35,330 nucleotides of DNA from Fretibacterium sp. (GCA_024681935.1 JAIKZX010000119.1:1-35330); one strand, 5' to 3'. Positions 9,464 through 18,286 are shown, numbered from the stretch's first letter. A program made the numbers and translations. The notes: generated by a model not told the origin, from the letters alone.

Positions 9464-10138
9464 ATGTTTCGGCGCTTGCTGTCAATTTATACGCGGTTCA
9501 TGAGGATTGGGGCTTTCACTATCGGTGGAGGGATTGTCATGCTGGGGGTCATTGAATCCGAGGTGCGGGCCACCGGGGAGTTCTCCGACGAGGAAATTAC
9601 GGACATGATTGTCCTGGCCACGGCCGTGCCGGGGCCTATTGCTACAAACCTCTCCTTCGTGGCCGGTAAGGCCATGGAAGGCTGGGCCGGAGCGCTGGCG
9701 GCGGTTCTGGGAACAGCCACGGCCCCGTTTCTGGTCATTCTCTTCCTCTCTTCCATCATTATCGACCACCTGACCAACCCCTGGATGATTGCTTTCTTCC
9801 TGGGCGCCTCTGCGGGAGTGATTGCCGTGGTGTGGAACTCCCTCTGGAAGATGATTAAGACCTCCGTACTGGTAGACGATCCCACCACTTCCGCTTCCAT
9901 GACGATGAACCTTTCCATCGGTGACGATGAGGCGGAGGGAGAGGAGCAGGGTGAGGAAACGAGAAAGGGCTGGTGTTTCCGCCATCGTTTCCGCGTCAGC
10001 CTAATCCCCGTCGCGGCCTTCCTTGCGACGGCCTGGGTAATGATGGGTTGTGATGTTCATCCCTTCATAGCGCTGATTATAGGGGGCCTTATCTCGTTTG
10101 TGGGAGCCCGGATGTTCCGAAAGGAGAAAGCCGCATGA
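9464..10138 (+). CDS. Chromate transporter family protein, half-size (first of pair)
   Basis: RFMRIGAFTIGGGIVMLGVIESEV..ATAVPGPIATNLSFVAGK: CHR family. Start at ATG 9464 with GGAGC SD is better than ORF-track 9413. Confidence 0.86.
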   Translation: MFRRLLSIYTRFMRIGAFTIGGGIVMLGVIESEVRATGEFSDEEITDMIVLATAVPGPIATNLSFVAGKAMEGWAGALAAVLGTATAPFLVILFLSSIIIDHLTNPWMIAFFLGASAGVIAVVWNSLWKMIKTSVLVDDPTTSASMTMNLSIGDDEAEGEEQGEETRKGWCFRHRFRVSLIPVAAFLATAWVMMGCDVHPFIALIIGGLISFVGARMFRKEKAA

Positions 10139-10710
10139 GCACAATCTTTACTTTGATGGCGGTCTTCGCCAAGGTTGCGCTGGGAGCATTTGGGGGAGGG
10201 TTGGCAACGATTCCCTTTATTCACCATGAACTCGTCGTCGTGCGCCCGTGGCTGACGGAGGAGATGTTTGGACAGACCATCGCTCTGGCGCAGATGACGC
10301 CTGGCCCCATAGCGCTTAACTCTGCGACGTTCGTGGGATACCGGCTTGGTGGTTTTTGGGGCTCGTGGTGGGCCACCATTGCACTGGTGGGAACGCCTGT
10401 GTTGGTGCTCGCGCTTTTGTTGTGGCTGATCTCGCGGGCATCGGAAGGCGTGCAGAAGAAGGTTGCTGCCTTCCAGAAGGCCCTGCGTCCGGCTGTAGCG
10501 GGACTGCTGCTGGCGGCGTTCTGCACGCTGCTGCGCCCAATTCTGCCATCCTTCGCTTCGTTTCACGCTCTGCTCTCCGGGATTGTTCTCGTTGCGCTGG
10601 CCGTGGTGTGCTGGTATCTTTCGAGATTTCGGCCCTTCAAGACCTACCCTCAGCTCATCATCCTGCTTGCTGCCGTTGCCGGGCTGTGTCTGAAGTGGCT
10701 GATTGTTTAA
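10135..10710 (+). CDS. Chromate transporter family protein, half-size (second of pair)
   Basis: VFAKVALGAFGGGLATIPFIHHELV..TIALAQMTPGPIALNSATFVGYRLGG: CHR family; 4-nt overlap with the preceding gene. Confidence 0.88.
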   Translation: MSTIFTLMAVFAKVALGAFGGGLATIPFIHHELVVVRPWLTEEMFGQTIALAQMTPGPIALNSATFVGYRLGGFWGSWWATIALVGTPVLVLALLLWLISRASEGVQKKVAAFQKALRPAVAGLLLAAFCTLLRPILPSFASFHALLSGIVLVALAVVCWYLSRFRPFKTYPQLIILLAAVAGLCLKWLIV

Positions 10711-10754
10711 TTTTTTTCACTTGTGCGACGCTGGTTTTATTTTTTTTGAGCGTG

Positions 10755-10763
10755 TGATAAAAT
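10755..10763 (+). promoter_or_regulatory. Putative extended -10 promoter (TGaTAAAAT) for the symporter
   Basis: GTGTGATAAAATTT about 60 nt upstream of the symporter ATG; no good -35. Confidence 0.4.
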
Positions 10764-10823
10764 TTAACTTTCTTCCCCCGCATGCACCAGAGCCGGGGGA
10801 TATTTTCGTAAGGAGTGGTTGTT

Positions 10824-12095
10824 ATGGCGAAAGAGAAGAACAGTTTTTGGAAGGGGTATCGTTTTCCCCTGATTTTGCTGGCCGCGATTGCCCTTGGCTG
10901 CGTCACCGGGGCGAAGATGGGCGGGGACGCGCTGAAGTTCAAGCCGCTGGGGGATATCTTCATCAACGCCATGTTCATGGTCGTGGTGCCTCTGGTCTTC
11001 ACGACGGTGTGCGGCGCGGTAGCGAATATGTCCTCAATGAAGCGCCTGAGGAATGTCATGGGCTCCCTGGTAGGGGTGTTCCTGTTGACGGGAGCTGTCG
11101 CGGCAATTGTCATGATTCTCACCGTGAAGGCCTATCCTCCCGCGGAAGGCGTGCAGATTGCACTGACTAAGCCAGAGAACTTTCAGCCCCTCAGCACCCC
11201 GGACCAGATTGTCAAGGCCCTTACGGTCAATGACTTTCCACAGCTCATTTCGCGCAGCCACATGTTGCCTCTAATTCTTTTCTCCATCCTCTTCGGCATC
11301 AGTATTCAGATGCTGGGTGAAAAAGGACGTTCTGTGGCAAAAGCAATCAACGTTTTGGGCGAGGCTATGCTGAAGTTAGTTGGGATTATCATGTACTATG
11401 CGCCCATCGGGCTTTTCGCTTACTTTGCGGCACTGGTGGGAGACTTCGGCCCCAATCTGCTGGGCTCATATCTGCGTGCCATGATTGCCTACCACGCTGC
11501 GACCCTGGGTTACTTCTTCATCGCCTTTACGCTCTATTCCGCCTGGGCCACGGGAGGAAAGGGTGTCGGGACGTTCTGGCGGCACATCCTCTCCCCGTCG
11601 CTGACGGCACTGGGCACAGGCAGCAGCGTTGCAACTCTGCCGGTTAACATGGAGGCAGCGCATGCCATCGGCATTCCTGACGATATCAGTGAGGTCGTCC
11701 TGCCCATCGGAGCCACAGCTCATATGGAGGGCTCCTGTCTCAGCGGGATTCTTAAGATTGCCTTCCTGTTCGGCATCTTCAATATGCCGCTTGAAGGCGC
11801 AGGGACCATTGCCAGCGCAGTAGCTGTGGCAGTGCTCTCCGGCATTGTTCTGTCCGGTATCCCCGGGGGCGGACTTGTGGGGGAGATGCTCATCGTCAGT
11901 CTGTATGGCTTCCCGCCCGAAGCCTTCCCCATCGTAGCAACAATCGGCTTCCTTGTGGACCCCGCAGCCACGATGGTCAACGCCACGGGCGACACATGCT
12001 CCGCCATGATGGTGGCCCGTCTTGTCGAGGGTAAGAAATGGTTTGAGCAGGGCCAGCGTGCACTGGCCGATGAGGCCGCAAAGGCCAGTGCGTAA
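10824..12095 (+). CDS. Dicarboxylate/amino acid:cation symporter (DAACS/GltP family)
   Basis: GTGSSVATLPVNMEAAHAIGIPDDISEVVLPIGATAHMEGSCLSG and NATGDTCSAMMVARLVEG. ATG 10824 with AAGGAG SD preferred over ORF-track GTG 10815. Confidence 0.92.
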   Translation: MAKEKNSFWKGYRFPLILLAAIALGCVTGAKMGGDALKFKPLGDIFINAMFMVVVPLVFTTVCGAVANMSSMKRLRNVMGSLVGVFLLTGAVAAIVMILTVKAYPPAEGVQIALTKPENFQPLSTPDQIVKALTVNDFPQLISRSHMLPLILFSILFGISIQMLGEKGRSVAKAINVLGEAMLKLVGIIMYYAPIGLFAYFAALVGDFGPNLLGSYLRAMIAYHAATLGYFFIAFTLYSAWATGGKGVGTFWRHILSPSLTALGTGSSVATLPVNMEAAHAIGIPDDISEVVLPIGATAHMEGSCLSGILKIAFLFGIFNMPLEGAGTIASAVAVAVLSGIVLSGIPGGGLVGEMLIVSLYGFPPEAFPIVATIGFLVDPAATMVNATGDTCSAMMVARLVEGKKWFEQGQRALADEAAKASA

Positions 12096-12109
12096 TCAGG
12101 CACAGTGGA

Positions 12110-12138
12110 AAAGGGGGCGGCTCCAGGCCGCCCCCTTT
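12110..12138. terminator. Putative bidirectional terminator between convergent symporter and addB
   Basis: Perfect 12-bp stem AAAGGGGGCGGC-tccag-GCCGCCCCCTTT directly after the symporter stop, between convergent genes. Confidence 0.75.
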
Positions 12139-12181
12139 CTGCATATCTATGTCCTGTAATCTTTTGTACTAATATAGGGTA

Positions 12182-15100
12182 TTATATATCGCTTTCTTCC
12201 CCTTCGTTGTTCTCATCTTCCAAAAGAAACTCGCTGCAGAACTCGCTCCGGCGGCAGATGCTCTTCATGCCACACGTTCGACAAAGCTCAGAGCCATAGA
12301 ACGGGCTAAATTTCCCTGAGCGCAGCAGGGAGGCCGCGCACTGCATTGCGTACTCCGCTTCATCTTTGCGTTCCTGCAGGGGGATATCCAACTTTTTTTT
12401 GGAAACACTCTCCGGAGCGAAGGCTTCCTGAAGTTCCGGTGTGAAGCTGCCCGCCAGCCGGCCGTCATCCAGTCCCAGGAAACTCACGCCAGCGAGCGGA
12501 ATATTCGGATATTGTTGTTCAAACATAACTGCGTACGCTGAAAGCTGAAGACCAAATCGGAACTTCTCCCATTCGCCGATATTCCAGGGACAACTTTTTA
12601 TGGACATACCTTTCTCGTATTTCTCCGCCCGACCTTCTTTATAATCCGTTATTATTGCAACAAACCCTCCTTGTTTTTCTTCAAACACTTCAATACGATC
12701 ACACTGGCCCGTGAAGGCAATCCCCCCCCTTTCAAGTTTCAGCTGAGCCTCCTCCTCCAGGCGAATCATTTTATGTTGGAATCCAAACTGATATAGTCTC
12801 TTCAATATCCGTTCCTGAGTGTCGCTCATGCGTAAGATGCGATAATGTTGATTCTCCAACCGACGCTGGAGACGGGGGTCTCTCGTGAGACGCCGGAAGT
12901 CATCGTAAGGGCCGTCCCCGGAGAGGAGGCGAGCCCATTCCCCATGGACGAAGGAGGAGAACTGTGTGGGGTCGCAGGACTCCCTGAATTTCAGCCAAAT
13001 CTCCTGCCAGAGGACGTGGCTCAGTGTGCCCCAGTCCGCCATGGTGGTCAGATCCACTGTGCGCTCGCGAATCCGCCCCCGGCGACGGAGCCACCACAGC
13101 GCGGGGCAACTCAGGAGTTCCTTGAGGTCGCTTACGCCCAGCCCAACTATTTCTCCGGCGTCGTGAAATACGGGTGGAGTACGCTCAACAATCGTGGAGT
13201 CCGGGTCGATACCAGAGAAGAGGATCCCATCTCCGCTGTTCAGCACTTCAATCGGTGTGGTGGACAAGGTTTTCAGATCCCAGTACCTCATGTCCGTCTG
13301 GAACCGCTCAATGAAGGGAGAGCGTGCAAGAGGCCTGTCGTTCTCGTCCAGATTGGAACAGGAGAGTACGGTCAGGTCTTCCCCTGTCTGAACCAGACGG
13401 CGGAAAAGAGCCTCCCTCTGCATGGCCTTATCGTGAGCGGAGGGGAGGTGAGCGCCATTCTGCTTGAGTCGTTCGCGTTCAGCTGTGCTCAGAAGGGGAG
13501 AACTGGGGATACGCCCCGGCCAGGTCCGTTGTGTTACATCCAACATAAACCAGACGGGGTGGGAGGCAAGCACAGGCGGCTGTCCGGCGTAGAGGTGAAC
13601 TGCCCCGCTAAGGGACAAAGGGGGGCGTGTATTGCTTTGTCGGCACCAGGTCTCCAGAAAGTTAAAAGCCCTTTCTCCTTTGAATTTATTCTGTCCGAGG
13701 GGGCCCAGGTCGGGAAGAAGCTCGTGCAGAGTGACAGACTTCTCCTTTACGGTTTCAATGGCTGAGGCAATGGTCCGAATGCTCTCATCCAGCTCTTCAT
13801 AGTTTGCTGTCTCCATGCGGTCCAGCCAAAGGCCCTTCGTTGTCAGGAACTTGTAGAAAGCGTCCATCAACTCTTCCGGCCGTCCGCCACGGGCGATGGC
13901 GCGGCAGAAGGATCCAATGGCTCGTATGGCCCGGCGGGCTGATTGGATGGGCTCATCCTCATTCGCCGCACTCAGGTATTCTTCCCAGGCTCGGAGTCCC
14001 ACGGGGCCTGACCTGAGTGCATTGGCTGTGCTGAACTTGGCCCCGGCGAAGCAGGGCTGAGCAAGCAGCAGGGCCATTCCATAGGTCGGAAAACCAGAAT
14101 TGCTTAATGAACGAACGGAGGCGAGTATCTGGCCGGGAAGTGTCTGTGAGATGTTCTTCCCTGTCTCCTGATTGAAAGGAATAGCGTATCGTTTCAGGGC
14201 AGATATCATTGTTTCTGCAACATTATTGGAAGTCATGATCCCAATGTTGGAGAATCCGGGAAAGGGAAGGAATAAAGACAAATCCCCATCCATAGCTTCG
14301 TTATTCTCCACAGGGAGCTGCCCGGCGGCCCACAGGGCCAGTCTCCGGGCGACGGACTCCGGCTCCAGCCCGGGTTCCGCAGCGGGAAACTCTATAATCT
14401 GTCCTCCGGTGAAACTGGAATCTGAGGCACGCACCTCTGATGAAGAATAGAGAGCAAGCTGACCGGCGACATCGTAAAGCTCAGAGAGCTGTGTCTCCGG
14501 TTTCAGGATAACAACATCCCGGGAGCGGGAAATCAACGCCCTAACCAACTCAAGCTGACTGTGGGTGAAGGAGAGAAAGCCCGTGAAAACCAGCGTAAAG
14601 TTACGCCCCCAGTCTCCCCCTCCGGCAAGGAGTTCCGCTGTGGCGCTACAGATCTGCGCGCTGTCCAGAAGGCCGTTGCCATCAAGGTAGGCCAGGTACC
14701 GGCGGTAGACCCTGGGCAGAAGGTCTGCCGCCGGCCCCCTGGCAGTCTCTTCTGTGGCTGTCTGATTTCGCTTTATGGGATTGTTTTGATCATCGGGATC
14801 CTCCATCTGTTCGGGGCGCACGGCCTCGTTCAAAAGCTCGTGTACGTCATCGGACAGGACGTCGAGAAAGCCGGAACGTCTTAACCCCGGCCAGTGCTCA
14901 GTCAGCCCGTGCTCTTCATCAAGGACCTCATCCAATATACAGCGCAGAATGAGGAGATGGTCAGGAGGAGAGAGAGGCCGCCGCCTCCTTGTCCCCATAG
15001 ACGCGCAGAGGTCGTCGTAAAGCTCCTGCCACGTCCATGGGATGGAGCGCCTGCCTGTTGGGCCAAACTGGTCCTGCCCCGCCCGCCTCAGCCACCAGTC

Positions 15101-15220
15101 CCTGTCCTTGCGCGATGGGACAAGAAACCGTACCGTGTCCTGATTGCTGCCGGACAGGAGGTCCCTGATTAAAGAGGAGAGGTCTGAGCCGCGGCAGTAA
15201 GGGAGGACCTTGAGCGCCAT
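12182..15220 (-). CDS. addB: AddB-like PD-(D/E)XK nuclease subunit of a RecBCD/AddAB-type complex
   Basis: Inactive-helicase-like N-terminus without a Walker A; C-terminal RecB-family nuclease (WGTLSHVLW, QCDRIEVFEEK..IITDYKEGRAEKYEKG, QLSAYAVMF); cysteines LLSCPALWWL and ELCRTCGMKSICRRSEFC. Confidence 0.82.
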   Translation of the reverse strand: MALKVLPYCRGSDLSSLIRDLLSGSNQDTVRFLVPSRKDRDWWLRRAGQDQFGPTGRRSIPWTWQELYDDLCASMGTRRRRPLSPPDHLLILRCILDEVLDEEHGLTEHWPGLRRSGFLDVLSDDVHELLNEAVRPEQMEDPDDQNNPIKRNQTATEETARGPAADLLPRVYRRYLAYLDGNGLLDSAQICSATAELLAGGGDWGRNFTLVFTGFLSFTHSQLELVRALISRSRDVVILKPETQLSELYDVAGQLALYSSSEVRASDSSFTGGQIIEFPAAEPGLEPESVARRLALWAAGQLPVENNEAMDGDLSLFLPFPGFSNIGIMTSNNVAETMISALKRYAIPFNQETGKNISQTLPGQILASVRSLSNSGFPTYGMALLLAQPCFAGAKFSTANALRSGPVGLRAWEEYLSAANEDEPIQSARRAIRAIGSFCRAIARGGRPEELMDAFYKFLTTKGLWLDRMETANYEELDESIRTIASAIETVKEKSVTLHELLPDLGPLGQNKFKGERAFNFLETWCRQSNTRPPLSLSGAVHLYAGQPPVLASHPVWFMLDVTQRTWPGRIPSSPLLSTAERERLKQNGAHLPSAHDKAMQREALFRRLVQTGEDLTVLSCSNLDENDRPLARSPFIERFQTDMRYWDLKTLSTTPIEVLNSGDGILFSGIDPDSTIVERTPPVFHDAGEIVGLGVSDLKELLSCPALWWLRRRGRIRERTVDLTTMADWGTLSHVLWQEIWLKFRESCDPTQFSSFVHGEWARLLSGDGPYDDFRRLTRDPRLQRRLENQHYRILRMSDTQERILKRLYQFGFQHKMIRLEEEAQLKLERGGIAFTGQCDRIEVFEEKQGGFVAIITDYKEGRAEKYEKGMSIKSCPWNIGEWEKFRFGLQLSAYAVMFEQQYPNIPLAGVSFLGLDDGRLAGSFTPELQEAFAPESVSKKKLDIPLQERKDEAEYAMQCAASLLRSGKFSPFYGSELCRTCGMKSICRRSEFCSEFLLEDENNEGEESDI

Positions 15221-15223
15221 GGG

Positions 15224-15598
15224 CTAAAAGAAATAGACCCACACGCCTATTCCGGCGTGCAGGATGGCGGACAGAATGATGATTGCGAGAAAGAGCGGCT
15301 CCTGGGTTTTGTGGCGGAAGAAGCGGCGGCCAAGGTACCCGCCGATGAAGCCCCCCATAAGGGAGAGCAGGTGAAGTACGAGTTCCGGTACACGCCATCC
15401 GCCCGTGCGGCTTTGCCTCTTATCGTAACCATAAAAGAAGAAGGTCACGATGCCCGAGCAAAGAAGAAAGAATGGGTAGAAGGGGAGTACTTTACCGCCC
15501 AACTTCCACAGGACGGCGGCCGTTGCGGCGATACCTATGGCGGCGAAAAAGAGGAAGAACGTGCGGGGGGATGACCTCAAAGACATTTTGCTTGACAT
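15224..15598 (-). CDS. DUF1294 small membrane protein
   Basis: YGYDKRQSRTGGWRVPELVLHLLSLMGGFIGGYLGRRFFRHKTQEPLF motif typical of DUF1294; SD AAGGAGG. Confidence 0.86.
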   Translation of the reverse strand: MSSKMSLRSSPRTFFLFFAAIGIAATAAVLWKLGGKVLPFYPFFLLCSGIVTFFFYGYDKRQSRTGGWRVPELVLHLLSLMGGFIGGYLGRRFFRHKTQEPLFLAIIILSAILHAGIGVWVYFF

Positions 15599-15755
15599 TC
15601 AGGGACGCCTCCTTAAAAATCAAAAATATTATAGTATAAAAATATAAGGACTGCCTGATGGCGTTTTTGACACGAAATAATATCGATAAGACCGTTGTCG
15701 CTGGAAATCCATAAGGGTTGTACACAATGGACAGGCAAAAATCCTCTGAATAGTG

Positions 15756-15761
15756 TATAAT
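15756..15761 (+). promoter_or_regulatory. Putative -10 (TATAAT) for the ABC transporter operon
   Basis: TAGTGTATAATAATT, about 60 nt upstream of a strong SD (AAGGAGG) and the SBP ATG. Confidence 0.4.
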
Positions 15762-15820
15762 AATTATGTTTTATATTTAATATTTCAACTTTAGTTCATT
15801 TTTAAGGAGGACATATCGTC

Positions 15821-16600
15821 ATGAAAAAGTTGGTTTCTTTACTGTTGGTTTTTACTCTCCTGTTCTGCGGTGCCGCAGCCGCGGATGAGGGCAAAAAGCC
15901 CCTTGAGGGACGCAACCTTGTTGTAGCGATGAGCCCGGATTTCATGTACTTCGAAACGGTCTCAAAGACGGAGGAGTGCGGCTATGAGGGGCTGGATATC
16001 GATATTCTCAAGTCCCTGTCCCAAAAGCTGGGCTTCACCTTTACCATCTCGCCCATGGCGTTCTCCTCGCTCATCGGGGCGCTCCAGACCGGCAACGCTG
16101 ACCTGGTCATCAGCGGTATGAGCTACACGGATGAGCGGGCAAAGGTCGTCGACTTCTCCGACATTTATGCCACTACGGACTTTGGCGTCGTTGTGGCCGC
16201 GAATGCGGATATCAACAGTTTCAAAGACCTGGAGGGTAAGGTCATCTGCTGCTCCCAGGGGGCGTCTCAGGAGAGTCTGATTCGCGACAACATTAAGGGT
16301 TCACGGCTTGTCACCTATCAGGGTCAGTCCGCCGTTGGTCTGGCGGTCGCTGAGGGGAGTGACGGGGTGCAGGCCGGCATCACCAGCATCAACGGCGCGA
16401 AGAAACTCTCCAACACCGTGTTGACCAGCGATGGCAAGCCGATGTTGAAGTACTTCGTGCTGGACTATGAAGGCATCGCGGATATCTACAACATTGCCTT
16501 CCCCAAAGGGAGCGAATTGCTGCCTGTCATCAACGGGACACTGAAGGAAATGATCGCCTCCGGTGAGATGAAGAAACTTATCGACAAGTGGCTCTACTAA
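15821..16600 (+). CDS. Polar amino-acid-type ABC transporter substrate-binding protein
   Basis: Signal peptide MKKLVSLLLVFTLLFCGAAAA; EGLDIDILKSLSQKLGFTFTISPMAFSSLIGALQTGNADLVISGMSYTDERAKVVDFSDIY (SBP_bac_3). Confidence 0.92.
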   Translation: MKKLVSLLLVFTLLFCGAAAADEGKKPLEGRNLVVAMSPDFMYFETVSKTEECGYEGLDIDILKSLSQKLGFTFTISPMAFSSLIGALQTGNADLVISGMSYTDERAKVVDFSDIYATTDFGVVVAANADINSFKDLEGKVICCSQGASQESLIRDNIKGSRLVTYQGQSAVGLAVAEGSDGVQAGITSINGAKKLSNTVLTSDGKPMLKYFVLDYEGIADIYNIAFPKGSELLPVINGTLKEMIASGEMKKLIDKWLY

Positions 16601-16663
16601 ACCTTCTTCTGGAGTTCTGCATGGGATTTCGGGAAGGGTAATCCTTTCCCTGCGTTTTGATTG

Positions 16664-16701
16664 CCTCCCGGCTTTAACGCCGGGAGGTGCTTTGTTGTTT
16701 T
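16664..16701 (+). terminator. Intra-operon terminator/attenuator after the SBP gene
   Basis: Perfect 9-bp stem CCTCCCGGC-tttaac-GCCGGGAGG followed by TGCTTTGTTGTTTT. Confidence 0.65.
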
Positions 16702-16735
16702 GGCATTTTGCGCGACATAGAAGGGAAAAAACACT

Positions 16736-17401
16736 ATGCGGCTTGATTTCAGCATCATTTGGGGCTATCTGCCCATGTTCGGCGGTGCACTGCTCGTAAC
16801 CCTGAAGGTGACGTTCTGTTCGCTGTTCTTTGCTCTGCTTCTTTCCATCCCCCTGTCACTTTGTAAGATTTCCAACATTCGGGTGCTGGAGTGGCTTGCC
16901 AGTTTCTATACCTCCATCTTTCGCGGCGTTCCCATTCTTGTGCAGGTTTTTATGACGTACTTTGGAATCCCTATCGCCACAGGAGTGAAAATGAGTGCCT
17001 TCACTGCGGGTGTCGTTGTATTTTCGATGAACTCCGCCGCTTACATCAGCGAGAGTATGAGGGGTGGCATCCGCGCCATCGACCGGGGGCAGTATGAAGC
17101 GGCCATGGCCCTTGGCGTGCGTTACCCCGCCATGATGAAAGATATCATCCTGCCCCAGGCAGTAAAGAGCGTGCTGCCCAGCCTTGTGAACGAGTTCATT
17201 GGCCTGCTGAAGAACACCACGCTCATCGCATCCATTGGTCTGGTGGACATCCTGCGTGTAGGTCAGCTCATCCAGGCTGCGACATATCGGGCCTTTGAGC
17301 CATTTTTCGTCATCTCTGTGTTCTATTATGTGTTGGTCATGGCTCTGTCCTGGTTTGGAAAGGCCTTGGAGAGGCGGGTGAACAGAAGTGATCGACATTA
17401 G
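16736..17401 (+). CDS. Amino-acid ABC transporter permease (HisM/GlnP type)
   Basis: Membrane protein with AAYISESMRGGIRAIDRGQYEAAMALGVRYPAMMKDIILPQAVKSVLPSLVNEFIGLLKNTTL (EAA loop). Confidence 0.94.
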   Translation: MRLDFSIIWGYLPMFGGALLVTLKVTFCSLFFALLLSIPLSLCKISNIRVLEWLASFYTSIFRGVPILVQVFMTYFGIPIATGVKMSAFTAGVVVFSMNSAAYISESMRGGIRAIDRGQYEAAMALGVRYPAMMKDIILPQAVKSVLPSLVNEFIGLLKNTTLIASIGLVDILRVGQLIQAATYRAFEPFFVISVFYYVLVMALSWFGKALERRVNRSDRH

Positions 17402-18284
17402 AAACCTGTACAAGAACTTCGGGAGGCTGCCGGTGCTGAAGGGCGTCAGCCTGAAGGTGGACGATGGGGAGATTGTGAGCATCATCGGCCCCTCGGGAAG
17501 CGGCAAGTCCACTCTGCTGCGCTCAATTAACCTGCTGGAGCCGCCGACCTACGGCGAGATTTGGGTGGATGGGAAGCTGATTACCCCGCCGGACCCGTAT
17601 CTCCACTTTGACGTCATCCGCGCATCCCAGACTTACGCACATATGCGGCGCGAGGGCTGGGACAATGATGCGGAGCTGATTAAGGAGATTAAAGCGAAGG
17701 ACCTGCTGAAGCGGCGTGAGGGCGCGGAGTACGACGCTCTGCTGAAGGAGATTACACGGGACAGCTTTGTCGATGCCAACGTCGTGAGGGAAAAGATTGG
17801 AATGGTTTTCCAGCACTTCAACCTCTTCCCGCACATGACGGTGCTTCAGAACATGATCTATGCGCCAACCCATGTTAAGAAGATGCCGATGGAGCAGGCC
17901 GTTGAAAAGGCACGCTCACTGCTGGAGAACGTGGGAATGCTGGATAAAACAGACGTCTATCCCGGCACGCTCTCCGGCGGGCAGAAACAGCGCGTGGCCA
18001 TTGCCAGAACTCTTTGCATGGACCCCGAAGCTGTATTGTTCGACGAGCCGACCTCCGCCCTGGACCCGGAGATGGTCAAGGAAGTGCTGGACGTTATCAA
18101 GCGTCTGGCGACCACGGGCATCACCATGATCCTCGTGACGCACGAAATGGGATTTGCGCGGGAGGTGTCGGGCCGGATCTGCTTCCTGGACGAGGGAACC
18201 GTCCTGGAGGACGCGCCGCCGGATGTCTTCTTCTCCACGCCCAAATCGAATCGGGCGAGGGCATTTCTTGATAAGGTGCTGTAA
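17388..18284 (+). CDS. Amino-acid ABC transporter ATP-binding protein with an enlarged Walker A to Q-loop segment
   Basis: GPSGSGKSTLLRSIN, GMVFQHFNLFPHMTVL, LSGGQKQRVAIARTL, VLFDEPTSALDPE, VTHEMGFA; GTG start overlaps the permease. Confidence 0.94.
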   Translation: MIDIRNLYKNFGRLPVLKGVSLKVDDGEIVSIIGPSGSGKSTLLRSINLLEPPTYGEIWVDGKLITPPDPYLHFDVIRASQTYAHMRREGWDNDAELIKEIKAKDLLKRREGAEYDALLKEITRDSFVDANVVREKIGMVFQHFNLFPHMTVLQNMIYAPTHVKKMPMEQAVEKARSLLENVGMLDKTDVYPGTLSGGQKQRVAIARTLCMDPEAVLFDEPTSALDPEMVKEVLDVIKRLATTGITMILVTHEMGFAREVSGRICFLDEGTVLEDAPPDVFFSTPKSNRARAFLDKVL

Positions 18285-18286
18285 AA

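Noticed and set aside
15821-15900. Lipoprotein signal on the SBP (LLFC)
   Set aside because: Phe at -1 does not fit the lipobox; AAAAD looks like an ordinary signal peptidase I site.
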